Assembly (NCBI GenBank): GCA_034769895.1
Contig: CM068374.1
Coordinates: 357,031,802 to 357,095,801, forward strand
Reading direction: 5' to 3'
Source of the DNA: Magicicada septendecula
Taxonomy: Eukaryota > Arthropoda > Insecta > Hemiptera > Cicadidae
DNA length: 64,000 nucleotides
In this document: piece by piece, positions 1-12,974 of the stretch
How positions within the stretch are numbered: position 1 is the stretch's first letter
Layout of the letters: each line of letters begins with the position of its first letter
Program-made: the position numbers and the translations under genes
The notes under the pieces: model-generated
Database searches by the model: none
What the model was told of the DNA's origin: nothing
What the model saw: only the letters and a program-made list of their open reading frames with translations

Positions 1-2142
1 TGTATAACACATGAAAGTGAATGAAATGAAAGAGACAAATTTTTTACAAAATCAAATCCCTTGATTAAATGTTATAGTGTTACTTTTCAACTTGGACCAT
101 TACATTGCTATGTTCAAAACATTATGTACAGGGATCGTCAAATGTTGTGATTTTCAGTTGATCTGTTCCTCAAAACAAGTTTAAGCCTCTAGTAAACTTT
201 TTCGTTGGTTTTTATGGTCTCCTTTCAAAAGAGAAGCAACAATTTAAAAGTCTACAAAATTCATTATACGTGCACATATTGTATTCTTTTGACAGTGAAC
301 TTTACTCGTATTAATGATGTATTCTCCATATTTATTATGATTCAAGAAAGAGCTGACTGACATTCATCAATTGTAATTTATGAGAGTTGCATATTGTGTA
401 TAAACAAACATATGTCCAAAAATCATCTCATAATTTTCAGTAGACTATTCATTTGAATAAGGTACCAGCAAAAATATTTTTTTCTTATATATCTTTCTTA
501 TGAAAAATTGACTTTTACTTTTATTCATATTACTTATTACTGAACAGCCTTACACTTGATGAAAGTGTATTCAGTATTTTCAATTCATTGCTTTACATGC
601 ACATACAACAGTAACACCAGTTACAAACTTGTGTATAAATCTGAAAAATTATTCCATCGTTCGACCTTCAGAAACTTGAAACAAAGTCTTTCAAAGATCA
701 TTGTGAGATTTCTGTCATATTATTTCATTATGTTGTTAAATTTTTTTTAAGATTGTTCTTTGCCACAAGTTAAGATATTATAAGTTACCATTATAATCAT
801 AATATATGACATGTCTCATTAATATAACATGTACTTTTAAAACGTTAAACATCTTACAAAAATAATGTGCCAAAATTGTATATATTTTGTACAAATGTTT
901 TGTAATAATTTGGGTACAAGCACTGTGAGAATTTTATTGGTGATTTTTTAGTTTTATTTTTATAATTTGAGATACATAGATATAATTAGGAATGCTAGAA
1001 CATAATTATACCTGTCTTCTGTATAATATTTATAATGTACTATATAATGTTCTGCTAATCATCATGGAACACATAAAATACCAGTACTATGTGTTTATAA
1101 TATGACAAAAATTGATTACTATTAAAAGATAAACAATCGAGGAATAGTCAAGTGTTTGCTTGCTGTGTTTATATAAAAGCTGTTTTTAAATGCCTACAGT
1201 ACAATTTCAGTGATTTCTTTAGTTCATAAGACTTTAAAATCATATAAACAGACATTACTTTCATTTTTTACACCACTTCTTTACCTGTACCCCTATACTT
1301 TATCCCATATAGTAATTGTAGTCCATCGCATTCATTACAGGTGACAGTAGTGACAGAAATGGAAATAAAAGTAAATAAACTAAATTACCCATTTTACTGT
1401 AAAAACCAGACACATGGTGTCCTGTTGATAATAAAGTAGTCAACACAATAACTCCGAAGCAGGGTGTTGAATACTTCTTAGTGCGATCGGTTTGCATTTT
1501 GGCTAGCAGGATTCTGATCTTATCCAGCCGTATCTATGCTTTGTCATCTGGGGAAAGAGAATGCAATCCAAATTTAGATCTAGCCACATTTCACTTCTTA
1601 TGTTTCATGGTTGAATAATGTAGTTAATGTACATCTGCGTATAACAATAAAAGAGGTAACTTAACAATCCACATGTACAGTAAAGAAAGGATCAGTCACA
1701 TATTCGAGAAAGTATGAAAATCTTCTAAATATTGTGTAAGCATAGTGTGTACTTAGCCTATAAAAACACTTATTACGTGTATATTACATTTCCTGGTGAA
1801 AATTTCAGAGAAAATTGTGACAAACAGTGTGCAAGTCTCTTCCTCCTCCTCCCTAATGTACTTCTAAGATACTTAAAATGCCTGGATTTTGTTGTCCATG
1901 ATTAATTAACTGTATGTATGTAACACTACTAACTCGGATCACAAATTATTATTGATAAAAAGTATAAATTTTTACCTGATGGCCTAAACTAGTTTTGCTC
2001 CATTAGACCTTCGTCTGAGGCGATGACTATCTTATATCAGCCAGGTTTCAACTGATGTTTACTTTCGTTTATATATCAAGGCATAATACTTTCATTTTCT
2101 GTGTCAATATGGTCATATTGTACTCATTGCAACTTATATGAG
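1..2142. other. AT-rich non-coding DNA, no gene seen
   Basis: Only short open frames with no domain-like content are present on either strand. A stretch near 1875-2060 distantly resembles the flank and end of the inverted-repeat element at 12759-12974 (shared ACTCGGA.CACAAA core), so an old relative of that repeat may lie here. It could be intergenic or intronic. Confidence 0.5.
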
Positions 2143-2525
2143 GTGTGTTCATAAAAAGACCAAACTATTTGTGTAGTACGTCAAATAGCGCATAGAGCGA
2201 CCTGCACAATTAAGTATTGCTGGCAACAGGTTTTGACACCAGAATCCCATTATCTCCATCCCGTCATGATCGTCAGTCTTGGAGCTACACATGCTGTAGT
2301 GGGCACAAGCACACACATTCGGCAGATTTATAATGAAGTGAGAATGAAGATCTGAGCACTACATGTGTGTGTACTTTGGTCTGCACCGACCATTGTTTTT
2401 GCCCTCTGTAAAAATGTTTAAAATAATCATTGGGCTCATGCAGGCCTCCGCATATGCTTAATTGAATAACTAGACTGTCTCTATAAAGTTTTAACCTAGT
2501 TTTGTTTCAAAGTTTCATAGGCATA

Positions 2526-4963
2526 CAGTAGAACCCCGCTAGTCCAAACTAATTGGGACCGGGGCCGGTTCGGATTGGCAAAAATTCGGATTATCCGAAA
2601 TAATTATTATTAAATAATTATAATTATTTATTTGATTTAAATATGGTCTTTAACTTATATGTAACTCATATATGCCCGTTTTTTATTCAACGAATGCATT
2701 TTACGGTTTATAAGAGTTGAATATTTCATAAAATATTACATAGTAAAGTACTGTAATACAGTACAGATAAGGTGAACAGTATTGACACTGACGTTCGGTG
2801 GCTTTCTAGTGCGGTATTGTTGTTTACTATCACGGGCGCGCCAGGGCGTCAATGACTCATGCCAGTTTCTTAGTAATCCCACTTCCTCTACTCTTGTTTG
2901 TTTCTTCTCGTGGCCTTGCTTTCAGTAGTGAGACACCTGTCAGTCTGAGACATTGTGTGTGCATTCCAACTTACATACGTTTTCAGTGTTGTTTTTTAAG
3001 TGCGTATTGTATAAAAATGGTTGGTAAGCGGAAACATAGTTCATGTGCACTAAAAGATAAACTTGAAGTGTTGAAACGTTTGGACAAGGGTGAAAGTGGA
3101 ACGAAATTAGCAGTCGAATTTGGTGTGGGTAAAGCAACAATAAGTGACTGGAAGAAAAACCGGTCCAAGATTGAACAGTTTTGTGCAACATCCAAGAAGA
3201 CTCTCGAGAAGCGTCATACATCAAAAGTGTCACAATTTGACAAAATTGATGAAGCCCTTTTCATATGGTTTTCACAAGAAAGGCAGAGAGGTACTCCACT
3301 GAGTGGTCCCCTAATCCAAGAAAAAGCAGTTCACCTCAATAAGCTGATGAATGGTGATCCTAAATTCGTTGCGAGTAACGGCTGGCTTGACCGGTGGAAA
3401 AAAAGACATGGAATACGACAGTTATCCATTACCGGTGAATCATTATCAGCGAATCACCAGGTTGCACAAGAGTACATCGCTGAATTCGCAGACATAGTTT
3501 CATCGCAAAATTACTCGCCTCAAGAAATATACAATTGCGATGAAACTGGGTTAAATTTTAAGGCATTGCCAAACAAAAGCCTCGCCGCCAAACAAGAACT
3601 TAATGCACCTGGTTTCAAAATGTGCAAGGAACGTGTGACTGTTTTAGCACGCAGTAACGCAGCTGGGACTAATAAGTTGCCACTAATGGTTATTGGCAAA
3701 TCAAAAAACCCAAGAGCATTTAAGAACATCAATGTGAACTCGCTTCCTGTATACAGGCATCAAAAAAAGGCATGGATGACCAGTGCTTTATTTAAGGAAT
3801 GGTTTCATGTCCAGTTTATTCCTTCAGTAAAAAAGTTCAGTGAAAAAAATGGTCTGCCACCCCGGGCGTTACTTGTCATTGACAACACTCCATCACATGC
3901 TTCGACAGAAGAACTTGTTAATGGAGATATAAAAGCTATTTTTCTCCCTCCGAATGTAACATCTTTGTTACAACCCATGGACCAAGAGGTGCTACAAAAC
4001 ATGAAATGTGTGTATAAAAAAATTCTTCTAAGGTCCCTTCTTGAAAATGAAGACAGTTTACAAACCATTCTCCAAAGTCTTAAGAAAATCAATATCAAAG
4101 ATGTTATCTATTGATTAGGTGAAGCATGGGACAATCTCAAAGAACAGCTGCTGAGAAAGTCGTGGAAAAAATTATGGCCAAGTCTCTCTTACATCGATAG
4201 TCCGGAACAAGCTGATGACAGGACTGAAGTTTTACAGCTCATGCATCAAATTCCAGGCTGTGAAGAAGCAGACGAAACAGGTGTGAATGAGTGGGTGGCA
4301 GCTGACATGGAAGACCACCAAGTTTTGACAGATACGGAAATTGTTTCCCTGATCAGACAAGACTTCGATGAAGATTCTGATGTGATGGATGAAGCCGATG
4401 ATTCAGAACATCTCATTTCACATTCAGAAGCAGCAAAGGCTCTGGAAATATCCCTGCAGTATGTGGAGCAGCATGCCAACGCTACAGCGGTGGACATCAT
4501 GTTCATGAGACGCTGATGGAATATTGTGTCGTCTGCTAGTAGATTCACGTCTTTTCGCCAGCAGAGAATAACTGATTTTGTGCAACCAGTGAATATGTGA
4601 AGTGTTAATATTGAAGCGTTTATTTGGAAATTCTGTTAATAAAGTATAGAAACTGTAATCTAAGTACAGTACAGTACAATAATTGAATTCTGTTTTTGTA
4701 GTTTGTAGTTTTTGTAGTTTTGTTTAAGAATTTTATTCCAGTAATTGTAGGCCTACTGATTAATACGTATTACAGTGGTCAGTATTATTTTCTACTGATT
4801 TTGCAAAATGTAACCATTTTATTAGAAATGTAATGAAATCATTTGTCACTTCATGAAATCTGCAGTTGTTTTTATAGCTTTCCTTGCCTATTTGGTTCCT
4901 GGAGGTGGTTCGGATTATCCGGAATTTCGGACTAGCGGGGTTTGGACTAACGGGGTTCTACTG
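2526..4963 (+). mobile_element. Tigger-type (pogo superfamily) DNA transposon, near complete
   Basis: The element starts CAGTAGAACCCCGCTAGTCC and ends with its inverted repeat (CAGTAGAACCCCGTTAGTCC read from the other side), flanked by TA at 2524-2525 and 4964-4965, the target duplication expected of the Tc1/mariner-pogo superfamily. A second TTCGGATTATCCG-like inverted motif lies just inside both ends. It is 2,438 bp long and carries one transposase frame spoiled by a single stop. It sits inside an older mariner-like repeat, so it arrived later. Confidence 0.9.
3017..4516 (+). pseudogene. Tigger transposase, one in-frame TGA
   Basis: Cut-and-paste transposase of the Tigger/pogo type, which binds its own inverted repeats and moves the element by a DDE/DDD reaction. 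The ATG at 3017 (MVGKRKHSS) is chosen because the family begins with a CENP-B/psq-like helix-turn-helix, seen at about residues 9-55. A second CENP-B-type DNA-binding domain follows at about 95-140. The catalytic acidic residues are visible as CDET (D175), VIDNTPSH (D289) and PMDQEV (D322), a 32-residue spacing between the last two. A TGA at 4112-4114 interrupts the frame, which then continues unchanged to a stop at 4514-4516 with an acidic C-terminal tail. All three catalytic residues lie before the stop. The open frame extends upstream to 2852, but that part does not look like the family. Confidence 0.88.
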
Positions 4964-5183
4964 TACGTTGGTCTTAGAATTCTTTCTTAATCACTTTGTC
5001 ACTAATCAGTGTGTGCACGTCCCACTTTGATCTAATATAGATCAAAGACTAGTGCTAATAACGGAACAGAATAAATGGTAATTTTTTGTCAAAAACTATT
5101 GCTAGGTGCGCCCAAAGTGGCAGCACGTTGTTTGGGCGTTGATGTGTTATTCAAAAAGTTTGGTCTTTTTTTGAACACACATG

Positions 5184-8100
5184 TATCACCAGCTTTAGGT
5201 TATCCTCATTGTCCTGAATTAAAAAGTGACTTTCTAAAGCTATTTATTAAAACGAAATAATTGATAAAAAATAACATATTTCCTTGTCCAAGGTATATTG
5301 TTCATATAAAAATCAACACATCTGTACGTGAACATGATACTGACCTCATATGCTGTATAAAATTTGTACATTCGTAAAATTTGTTTTGATGTGCATTGCA
5401 GGGTACATATGAGTCACAGAAGGTTTTCAGTATAACATCATAAAATACTTAAATAGGTGATAAAACATGTAAAAAGATGATTGATTGTCATAAAATGCTG
5501 TTGTTAAAAATATGTAGGCAACCAACAGTGTCTTCTTATTGCCCACTTGCTCAGCACGGCACCAACTGCTACTAGACCCTGTGAGAACCTCACAGATCCC
5601 TACAGCACCCATAGGCAATGGTATCAACCATCTGGGAAACTGTGCACTAGAGACTTTTAGGCAATAAAAATAATTTTAATGAAATTACTAGTGTAACCAT
5701 AAAGTCACCACTGTCACCGTCAGTAAATCTGATAACTATTATACATCTCAGCCCCATACTGTCATCATCAGCGCCATGTACAGACTGTCATCTTTACAAC
5801 AATGTTTGTTTTAGTTGTGCTGTTGGTGTGATTTATTTCCGTGACATGTCACACAACCACACACTGCACAATAAGTCGTGGTGTTGTTGCACTCAGTCAG
5901 TGTGTTATTCACTTTTGCCAATATACACCTTAATATTTCAGTTCTTTTTAGTTTGGTAGATGATAAAAAGTTTTCCAATAGACGTCATTAGAGTTTGAAT
6001 TGTGAAACAGTATTTAATATTCTTAATACGATGAAATTATATGATCTTTTGTGTAACTTTCATGCCTGTTGTGGTGTTGCAATAAATTTGATATTAAATT
6101 ATACAGTTTTGATACATACTTATGACTTTTGTGAAAGATCATATAATGTCTGCTTGTGTGTAGTACCGTCTTTGAATTTTGTTAAAAAATGACCGTTTTT
6201 TAAATAATTTTTACTTCCATGTTTTAGCAGTGCATTTTGATGGCTGCGCAATCCCTTTTTATGCCTTTTGTTACATTTAGATTAGTATTAGTATATGATC
6301 TGGAAGTTATCTGTAGCAAAATGTCTTTTTTTGTGTATGTACAAAGAGGCATTGTGAGAGTGTAATTTACTAAAACACTGTTTTTTTTTATCCTAGCACA
6401 AAAGGTAAAAAGGTATCTTTCTTTTCTTTTAATAAAATCCAGACTAAATGGTTACTTGAAAATTGAATTGTTAAAAGTAATTTTTGAGATTAAACAGAAT
6501 TATTAACACAACGTGTAAGCAAATATGTCAAACAAATATTTGGTTGTGAGGGCTACATTTTTTTTTAACATCCTAACAGTGAATATTTTTCCAGATCTGT
6601 TTAACATTCTGAACTACATATGATAATCTACATCTTCTCAGAAACAATGACAACAGAATTTAATAGAAGTTTGAGTTAGGTTAGGTTTTAAAATGCTATT
6701 TCAAACGTTTTTAAGCTGGTTTTTTAAATAAGTCAGAAAATTCTAAAAAAAAGTAAAAATAAATAAGTAAATAAAATATATAAGTAAGTCACGAAGCAAA
6801 GAAGAGTGTACATTAGAATATGTTTGTTTAGTTTCTGCATCATATTGTGTCCCCCTTTCAGACCTAAATGTAAAAGAAACTTCTTCACATATAATTGGAA
6901 AAAAATGTTCAGAAGCTAGTTCATCATTCTACTCATAGCTGTGTATAATGAAATGTAAACTATTACGTACACTGATAAACAAAAGACACACACAGATAGT
7001 GAGTTATGGCTATCCTAACATTCATTTATTAAGTGGAAACAAAAGAAAATAATAAAAATGTATATGCCAACAGAATATTGTAAATCCAAAATAAACCTGC
7101 GCATTTTTAAAAATTATAATACATCTTTAAATATGATCCATTCCGTATTGTTCACACCTTCGAAACCCCTGGCTCACTTTCTGGAAGTGATAGTCCCACT
7201 AAGAATTTTTAGCACTGAAACCTTAACGATTCTGCTCCCCATTATTTGTATTTTTAGTTTTGTTATGTTAACTGATATGTTCTATGTGTAACACTGTAAA
7301 TTTGGATGGAGACTGTTTTAACACTTTGAGTACCATGGCGTTTATACATATACTCTATTATATATTACATACGTATACTATATTCTATTCCTCTCACTAA
7401 ATACAGACGACATTATCCAAACAGTAAAAACATTTTAAGGCGCAGATAGTGCATTTGTATTAACGTTCTAATACAAAACAGTGAAAGTGTCTGTATTTCA
7501 AAAATATTTTATGTATGTACGCTTACTATAATTAAAATTTTAGATACAGTAGAGTAGCTGAAAAATACATTAAAGTGAACTTGTTTGTACACTTTTTGTT
7601 GAAATTCATTGGTTACATCTTTTTGTACACTTATAATTACAATGTTGTACACTTTTCATAATTTTCAATCTTGAAAACTGCCTTCCCATGGATACATTTG
7701 TTACTATTACTGTTAAAAACATTCTTAAACATTCAAACATATGTGTATGCTCAAGAAGGCTATGATTAGTAGGGCATTTCTCTTTAGTAGTACACATACT
7801 TTTAAATTGAAACAGGCAACCATAGATAATTGTAGACATTATCAGAATCTGTTTCAGAAATTTGTATTTCTGTATTGTATTGCATTTGTATACAACAAAA
7901 TGTGAGCCCCCTCCTTCAGGATGATGCCCTGTTTTGTACATGTGGTACTGTTTTTACTAAATAGTGTAAGTTCTCAAAAAGTCATATCTTCGTATTTTAT
8001 AGTTGGTTTATAATTATTTTGTGTAACTTACTACTATTTTAACATTACTATTTTCTTATTGTATTCCTTGTCATTGGCTCATAAAATGTTTTATCAAGGT

Positions 8101-8988
8101 GGCCATACAACCTCTTAAATTTTTAGGGAAGCATTGAACACAGTCTGAACATTAAAGAAAAGAAACCTTTTCTTATACAATATAATTCTTTTTTTTTTTA
8201 GGGAAACTAATCTTAACATATATGCATCAATACATTTAGGGAATTTTACCTTTTTGAAAAATTCCTTTTCCAAATTATTCAATTCGCATTTAAGCAGTTA
8301 AAGATATGTACTGTGCTTGTAAGTGCACCTTATGGACTTCTCTACTAACAGTACTCCATTGTGACCTACAACATTCATGTTGTGAAATACCTTAACGTAA
8401 CTAAAAACGTGTTCTTGAGAAAGATAGAGAGTGCTATTTATCAGTGTTGGCTTAAGGAGAGAAAACATCTAGAAAAATTCATAAAACATCTAGAAAATTC
8501 ATCTTCATCCCAAGAATTGAACTGCCAAAGAATTCACGGCCAAATATTTCTCACATTTTGTGACCAAATATTTCTTCAAGAGTATTGTAATCAACTACAA
8601 TTCAATTACAAATTTCAGTAAGACCTTCCATTATAAACATTTTCTGCATTATGCTTTATGAACATACCACTAGTAAGCTCTAGGTTAGGTTAGATTAGGG
8701 AAAAGAATTGAATTTAAGACCATCACTTTATATACGTATAAATTTTAAAATATAATTATTCAAGAGGAATGTGATTTTGAGTAATCTGCATGCAGCCTTT
8801 ACTTAAACAGAACAGTTAAACTGTGATTAGATTTTGGAAACAAGACTATTTTAAACAAAAGATTAAAATTTAATATATGATTAAACAAAAGAAATGTAAA
8901 TTTAAGTTATATATTTTTTGTGACATGGTGTGCTGTCCCAACCATACCTATTTTTCTCTTGTATTTTTTATTTCGATTTGTCTTGAAG
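5184..8988. other. non-coding DNA, no gene seen
   Basis: About 3.8 kb of AT-rich sequence with scattered short open frames on both strands (for example 7606-7941 minus and 8361-8621 plus). None has a recognisable domain, splice context or composition shift. I see no transposon ends here. Confidence 0.5.
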
Positions 8989-9073
8989 CTTGCACAAGGA
9001 TAAGTATGGAAAGCCGAAGCGATTGAACTGTAGTCAGTTGGAGAGCATTCGGAGAACGGGGTACGTCCCTTAG
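8989..9073 (+). CDS. candidate terminal exon of an unrecognised gene
   Basis: A long pyrimidine-rich run (from about 8950) ends in AG at 8987-8988 and is followed by 27 open codons and a TAG at 9071-9073. The segment is markedly richer in G and C than the DNA around it. The peptide is basic (KDKYGKPKRLNC near its start, ending RRTGYVP) and matches nothing I know. An AATAAA-like signal lies near 9466. It precedes the exons at 16.4 kb and ends in a stop, so it would belong to a different transcript. It may be chance. Confidence 0.3.
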
Positions 9074-10907
9074 CAGGATTAGATATAGATTTTCTTTTTA
9101 TTTTTTATTTTCTGCTTAATTGGTTGTTCTGTTTAAAGTTTGTATTGAAGCTTGCTTGGTGTTATTTGCCTGTTCTGTTTGTAAGGATATGTACATAGTG
9201 CCATAAGATTGTGGCTTATTTTGTTATATAGTATAATTAAGCCTTTGTTTTTGGTATATTTTTAGTCATCATAAAACATCAGTCAAGGTGTCTGAATTAT
9301 GCTAAAGATTTATATATTTCTTGTCACATTGAAATTTTATATTTTTTTATTATCTTAACGATACTAATGTATTAGTATATGTATTTACTGTCTTTGTTCA
9401 AATAATATATTTGTGATTAAATATATGTAATTTGGTATTTTAATTTATAAGTCTAAACTACAAAAATAAAGTAAAATGTTCACTCTCTATCAGAGCACTG
9501 TCTTTAAGCGATTTGACAGTTTTAAAAACAAAACCATGTTATTAAGTGTTTCAGTAATTCTTTAGTGAGATCCCATCAGTTGATAAACATAAGAATATAA
9601 TTTCTTTAATTTTGTCTAGATGGTAGGATCTGTGAAATTTGGTAAGTTTTTATAATGCCATCTATAAAGTGAATCATTGTTTATACGTCAAGATTGTACA
9701 CGAAGGTTTTGGAGTTTCCTCTATAAATGTCTGATTATACTGTTGCATCACTCTTACTGTGCACACAACCTGAGGATCAGTGTATTGAAAAATTAGACCC
9801 TTTCTACTCTAATGATTTACTCCCTTTTTGCAAATACCATTATATCATTGTTGTAATTAACAGCATTGTTTATATTTCAGTCAAACTAGATTTTCTTGTG
9901 CAGATGAAAACCCTTTGGCTTACTCAAGATCTCATATATATAGTTTTTATATACATGTTTTTGCGCTGGGTATTTTACACGCTAACTGTGTGTATGGTTA
10001 AAGTGATGGTTCAGTATTGTACAAGGTGTTTTTGAGAATACTCAAACCATTAGAAAATATTAGACAAAAGGGAAAATCAGACCTGGGTGTGAGTAAAGAT
10101 AGTTAAGTCTAAGTCAAGTATTGAACAGGCATGCAGATTTGATGTTCATCTACTTTTCAGTTGAAAAATAAATTTTTTGGACTGTGGTGAAAGTTACACT
10201 CACTAAATATTTCAAGACAGCTTTAATAGTCTAACTGGTATAATGATTGCAAGTTTGCATACATTAATGTGACTTCCAGCAACTGATCTGAAAGTTGTTA
10301 CTAAAAGTGAACAGTTGCTGGAAGTTGGACATAGACCATTCTGACAGTACCATAGTTGTAGTTACAGTCTCTTGACAAATGTGACTTGAAACCACAGACT
10401 CGAAGGTTTTAATTTTAATAGGGTTGATTCCAGTCAAGCGTTTGAACCTTTTGATGAGCCTTGTCCAATTCTGCAGTTCAAACAATTTCCAGCTTCGTTT
10501 AAAATTCAGTAGTTTTATACTGCAAATTCACAAATATTAACTGTGTTTTTTTTAAGCTTTTAAAGACCTTATACAATTTTTAATGTTTTTTAATGGTTTT
10601 CTGACGTTTGTTGGTTATGTGAGTAGATTACAATAAATACATTTACATTCTACATGAAATGTTACATTTACAATTTATTTTTATGTGATTATCAGAGTAG
10701 GTATTGTAAATGTAGAAAGACATTACAGTTATTTGAAAACAAAAGCAATTGTAGTTTGTTATAAGAATATTGTTATGACAGTCTCCTTTATCATATGGTA
10801 CTGTGGAAAACAAAATACAAGACATCAATTAAATCACCAATAACCAGTTTTAATTATCACAATTAATAGTTTGTAATCAATAAGTTATTGAACAAGATTA
10901 TACTCAT
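9074..10907. other. non-coding DNA, no gene seen
   Basis: AT-rich sequence with no convincing coding segment. Open frames at 9727-10035 (plus) and 10264-10485 (minus) show no domain or splice support. Confidence 0.45.
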
Positions 10908-11066
10908 ACAATAATTCAAGTTAATCTGTCCGCACAAATAATAATCTCAGCTATAAAGCTACAATAATTCAAGTTAATCTGTCCGCACAAATAATAATCT
11001 CAGCTATAAAGCTACAATAATTCAAGTTAATCTGACCGCACAAATAATAATGTCAGCTATAAAGCT
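10908..11066. repeat. tandem repeat, 3 x 53 bp
   Basis: Three head-to-tail 53-bp units begin ACAATAATTCAAGTTAATCT at 10908, 10961 and 11014. The third differs from the others at two visible positions (GACCGC for GTCCGC, and ATGTCAGC for ATCTCAGC). There is no open frame across it. Confidence 0.95.
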
Positions 11067-12054
11067 TTCCACACTATAATCACTTTTCAATAATACACTA
11101 CTTGAGACGCATTGTGTAAATCGACCGACATAAAACTCAACTGAGTAATCGCCAACATAAGACTGACTCTAAGCGGCAGCTATCTTTGTATAAATAGATA
11201 GCACAAGTGTTCCAAATAATCCATAATATGCATCAACACTACTCAAAAATGCTAGAACGTAATTGTTGTGGCCTTGAACACATTGCGGCAGCCGGTATGA
11301 CCTGGAATAGCCTCGTTGACACACGTTAAAGAGTCACGTACGCACACAAACATTACAGCTGGTCTCTGCTGGCAAACATGTAGAATGTCCTGTAATGGCA
11401 TAACAATATGAAGTTGAATGCATTTGATTTGTGAGTTCACACACCATAGTGTCAGCTCTCAAACTCAACTATCAGCTGAAGATTATAAGATATATAAAAT
11501 TTCATGTTTCATATTATGGTGTAATGTATTTTATTATTTAAGTCACGTAATCTGCATTGTGCGACTGTATCTTAAGTAAATTGGCTGAAGTGTAATGCTT
11601 GCAGATCACACCACCTTTGTATTTGTCTTCAAAATATAATTTTTTTCTTCAAAATTAAACATTAATCAATGACAGTGGTACAGAAAACATTCACATGAAA
11701 CCATGTCATGTTAAACACAAGAAGAAGCATATCGTGCAAAATGATAAGAGATGTTTGATATATACCAGTCCTTAAGATCTTCAGTCCCTTTCCACACAGC
11801 CGGAATATAACTTGACTCTCAATGTGAGTATAGATGAATTATTTTAACAATGCAGGGCCATCTTTATACTAGTTGTTCTGAAACAATATGAAATTTGTAA
11901 TGCAATTGATGTGTTTATTCATTTACTAGGAAAAATTTTGTTTAAAACTCACTCATGATTTCTCTGCCATTTCGAAAGGTGTCATGACAAATCTCTTTTT
12001 TATTAAGTTTTATTTTGTTCGGTTGATGACAGTTTACTAATTATTTTTGTGCTA
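11067..12054. other. non-coding DNA, no gene seen
   Basis: No coding or transposon signal is seen. The segment separates a minisatellite from a LINE fragment. Confidence 0.4.
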
Positions 12055-12502
12055 ACCCGATTAAAAGAATGGACCCGAAGAATGGACAGAGAGCCGGGCG
12101 ACTGAGACAACAGGTAGACAGTTTTTTGAGATACAAAGAGAGCCAGCGGATCCCTCATTGTATAGGGAGGTCTCGAGGCGGGTGGCTGCCTTCGCAGCCA
12201 GAGCTAGAACGGGACACATTGTTACTGCCGATTATCTCCATCGATTTGGCCTTAGAGACAGCTCAACTTGCACTGTGTGTCAGGTGGAAGAGGAAACTCT
12301 TGAGCATATTCTGCTTCACTGCCCCACTCCAAATCTGGCAAGGGATGAACTGAAGTTGAGGGCGATCAACCTCAAAAATATTTTAAAAAACAGACAACTA
12401 TGGCCCTTGGCAACAGCGGCATATTGTGGACATCGGGCCGTCGGAGTTACCTAGCTCTGGATGCCTGTGCGAAGAAGGAAGAAGGAAGGAACCTGATTAA
12501 AA
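12055..12502 (+). mobile_element. 5'-truncated non-LTR retrotransposon with target-site duplication
   Basis: The 3' end of a LINE lies between two 13-bp direct repeats, AACCCGATTAAAA (12055-12067) and AACCTGATTAAAA (12490-12502), differing at one base. This is the footprint of target-primed reverse transcription. Instead of a poly(A) tail the element ends in a GAAGAAGGAAGAAGGAAGGA-like run. Only the last part of ORF2 is retained, so this is a dead-on-arrival copy. Confidence 0.75.
12065..12454 (+). pseudogene. LINE ORF2 C-terminal fragment (zinc-finger tail)
   Basis: The frame opens at 12065 and runs about 129 codons to a stop at 12452-12454. It contains TADYLHRFGLRDSSTC followed by CTVC, EHILLHC and related spacing, the C-x2-C...H-x4-C finger at the end of reverse transcriptases in several arthropod non-LTR clades (R1/LOA/Jockey-like; I cannot choose between them). 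The reverse transcriptase and endonuclease domains are absent because of 5' truncation. Confidence 0.75.
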
Positions 12503-12758
12503 TTTTTAAATCATTAGAAAGATAAGTTTTGCATTTTCATAACATCAATTTTTGGAATGTTCTGGTAATTCGGATTCTATTAAAGATCACTTATTATTGT
12601 AAGTGAACAAATATAAAAAATATCCAAATTTTCTTTTGGTGTTTTATGTTAGTACAACAAGTGGTTCTTACGATAAGAAAAGTTTAATGACATCCTGCAT
12701 CCTATTTTGCAAGTAAATAAATATTCTTGGATTTCGTTGCCCATGACGTGTCCGTTAC

Positions 12759-12974
12759 TTAACTAAATATAATTAATTCACTACCGACTCGGAACACAAA
12801 GTTTTTTTTATAGGTAAAAACATAAAAGTTTTAGACAGTGCTCCCAACGGCAGCCTCTGAAGAAGCTTTTTGAAAGCGGAAACCGGTTCAGGCTATAAGG
12901 TAAAACTTTTACGTTTTTTACGCATAAAAAACTTTGTGTTCCAAGTCGGTAGTGAATTAATTATATTTAGTTAA
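12759..12974. mobile_element. MITE with about 47-bp inverted repeats and TTAA target duplication
   Basis: CTAAATATAATTAATTCACT at the left end is mirrored at the right end, and the inverted match continues through ACCGACTCGGAACACAAAG with one mismatch. Both ends abut TTAA (12759-12762 and 12971-12974), the target site of piggyBac-type transposons (family knowledge). The interior is about 120 bp and non-coding. Confidence 0.75.

Larger units (their letters stand above)
2143..5180. mobile_element. mariner-like element remnant, split by a nested Tigger
   Basis: The two ends carry a matching inverted repeat: GTGTGTTCATAAAAAGACC near 2144 reads outward opposite the complement of GGTCTTTTTTTGAACACAC ending near 5180. 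The GTGTGTTCA start is typical of insect mariner-type termini (family knowledge). Without the Tigger the element would be only about 600 bp, with no open transposase frame, so it is a decayed or non-autonomous copy. The pairing of the two ends across the insertion is the main evidence. Confidence 0.5.

Noticed and set aside
7606..7941. 111-codon minus-strand frame and similar frames in 5.2-10.9 kb
   Set aside because: No domain, no splice context, low-complexity AT-rich codons.
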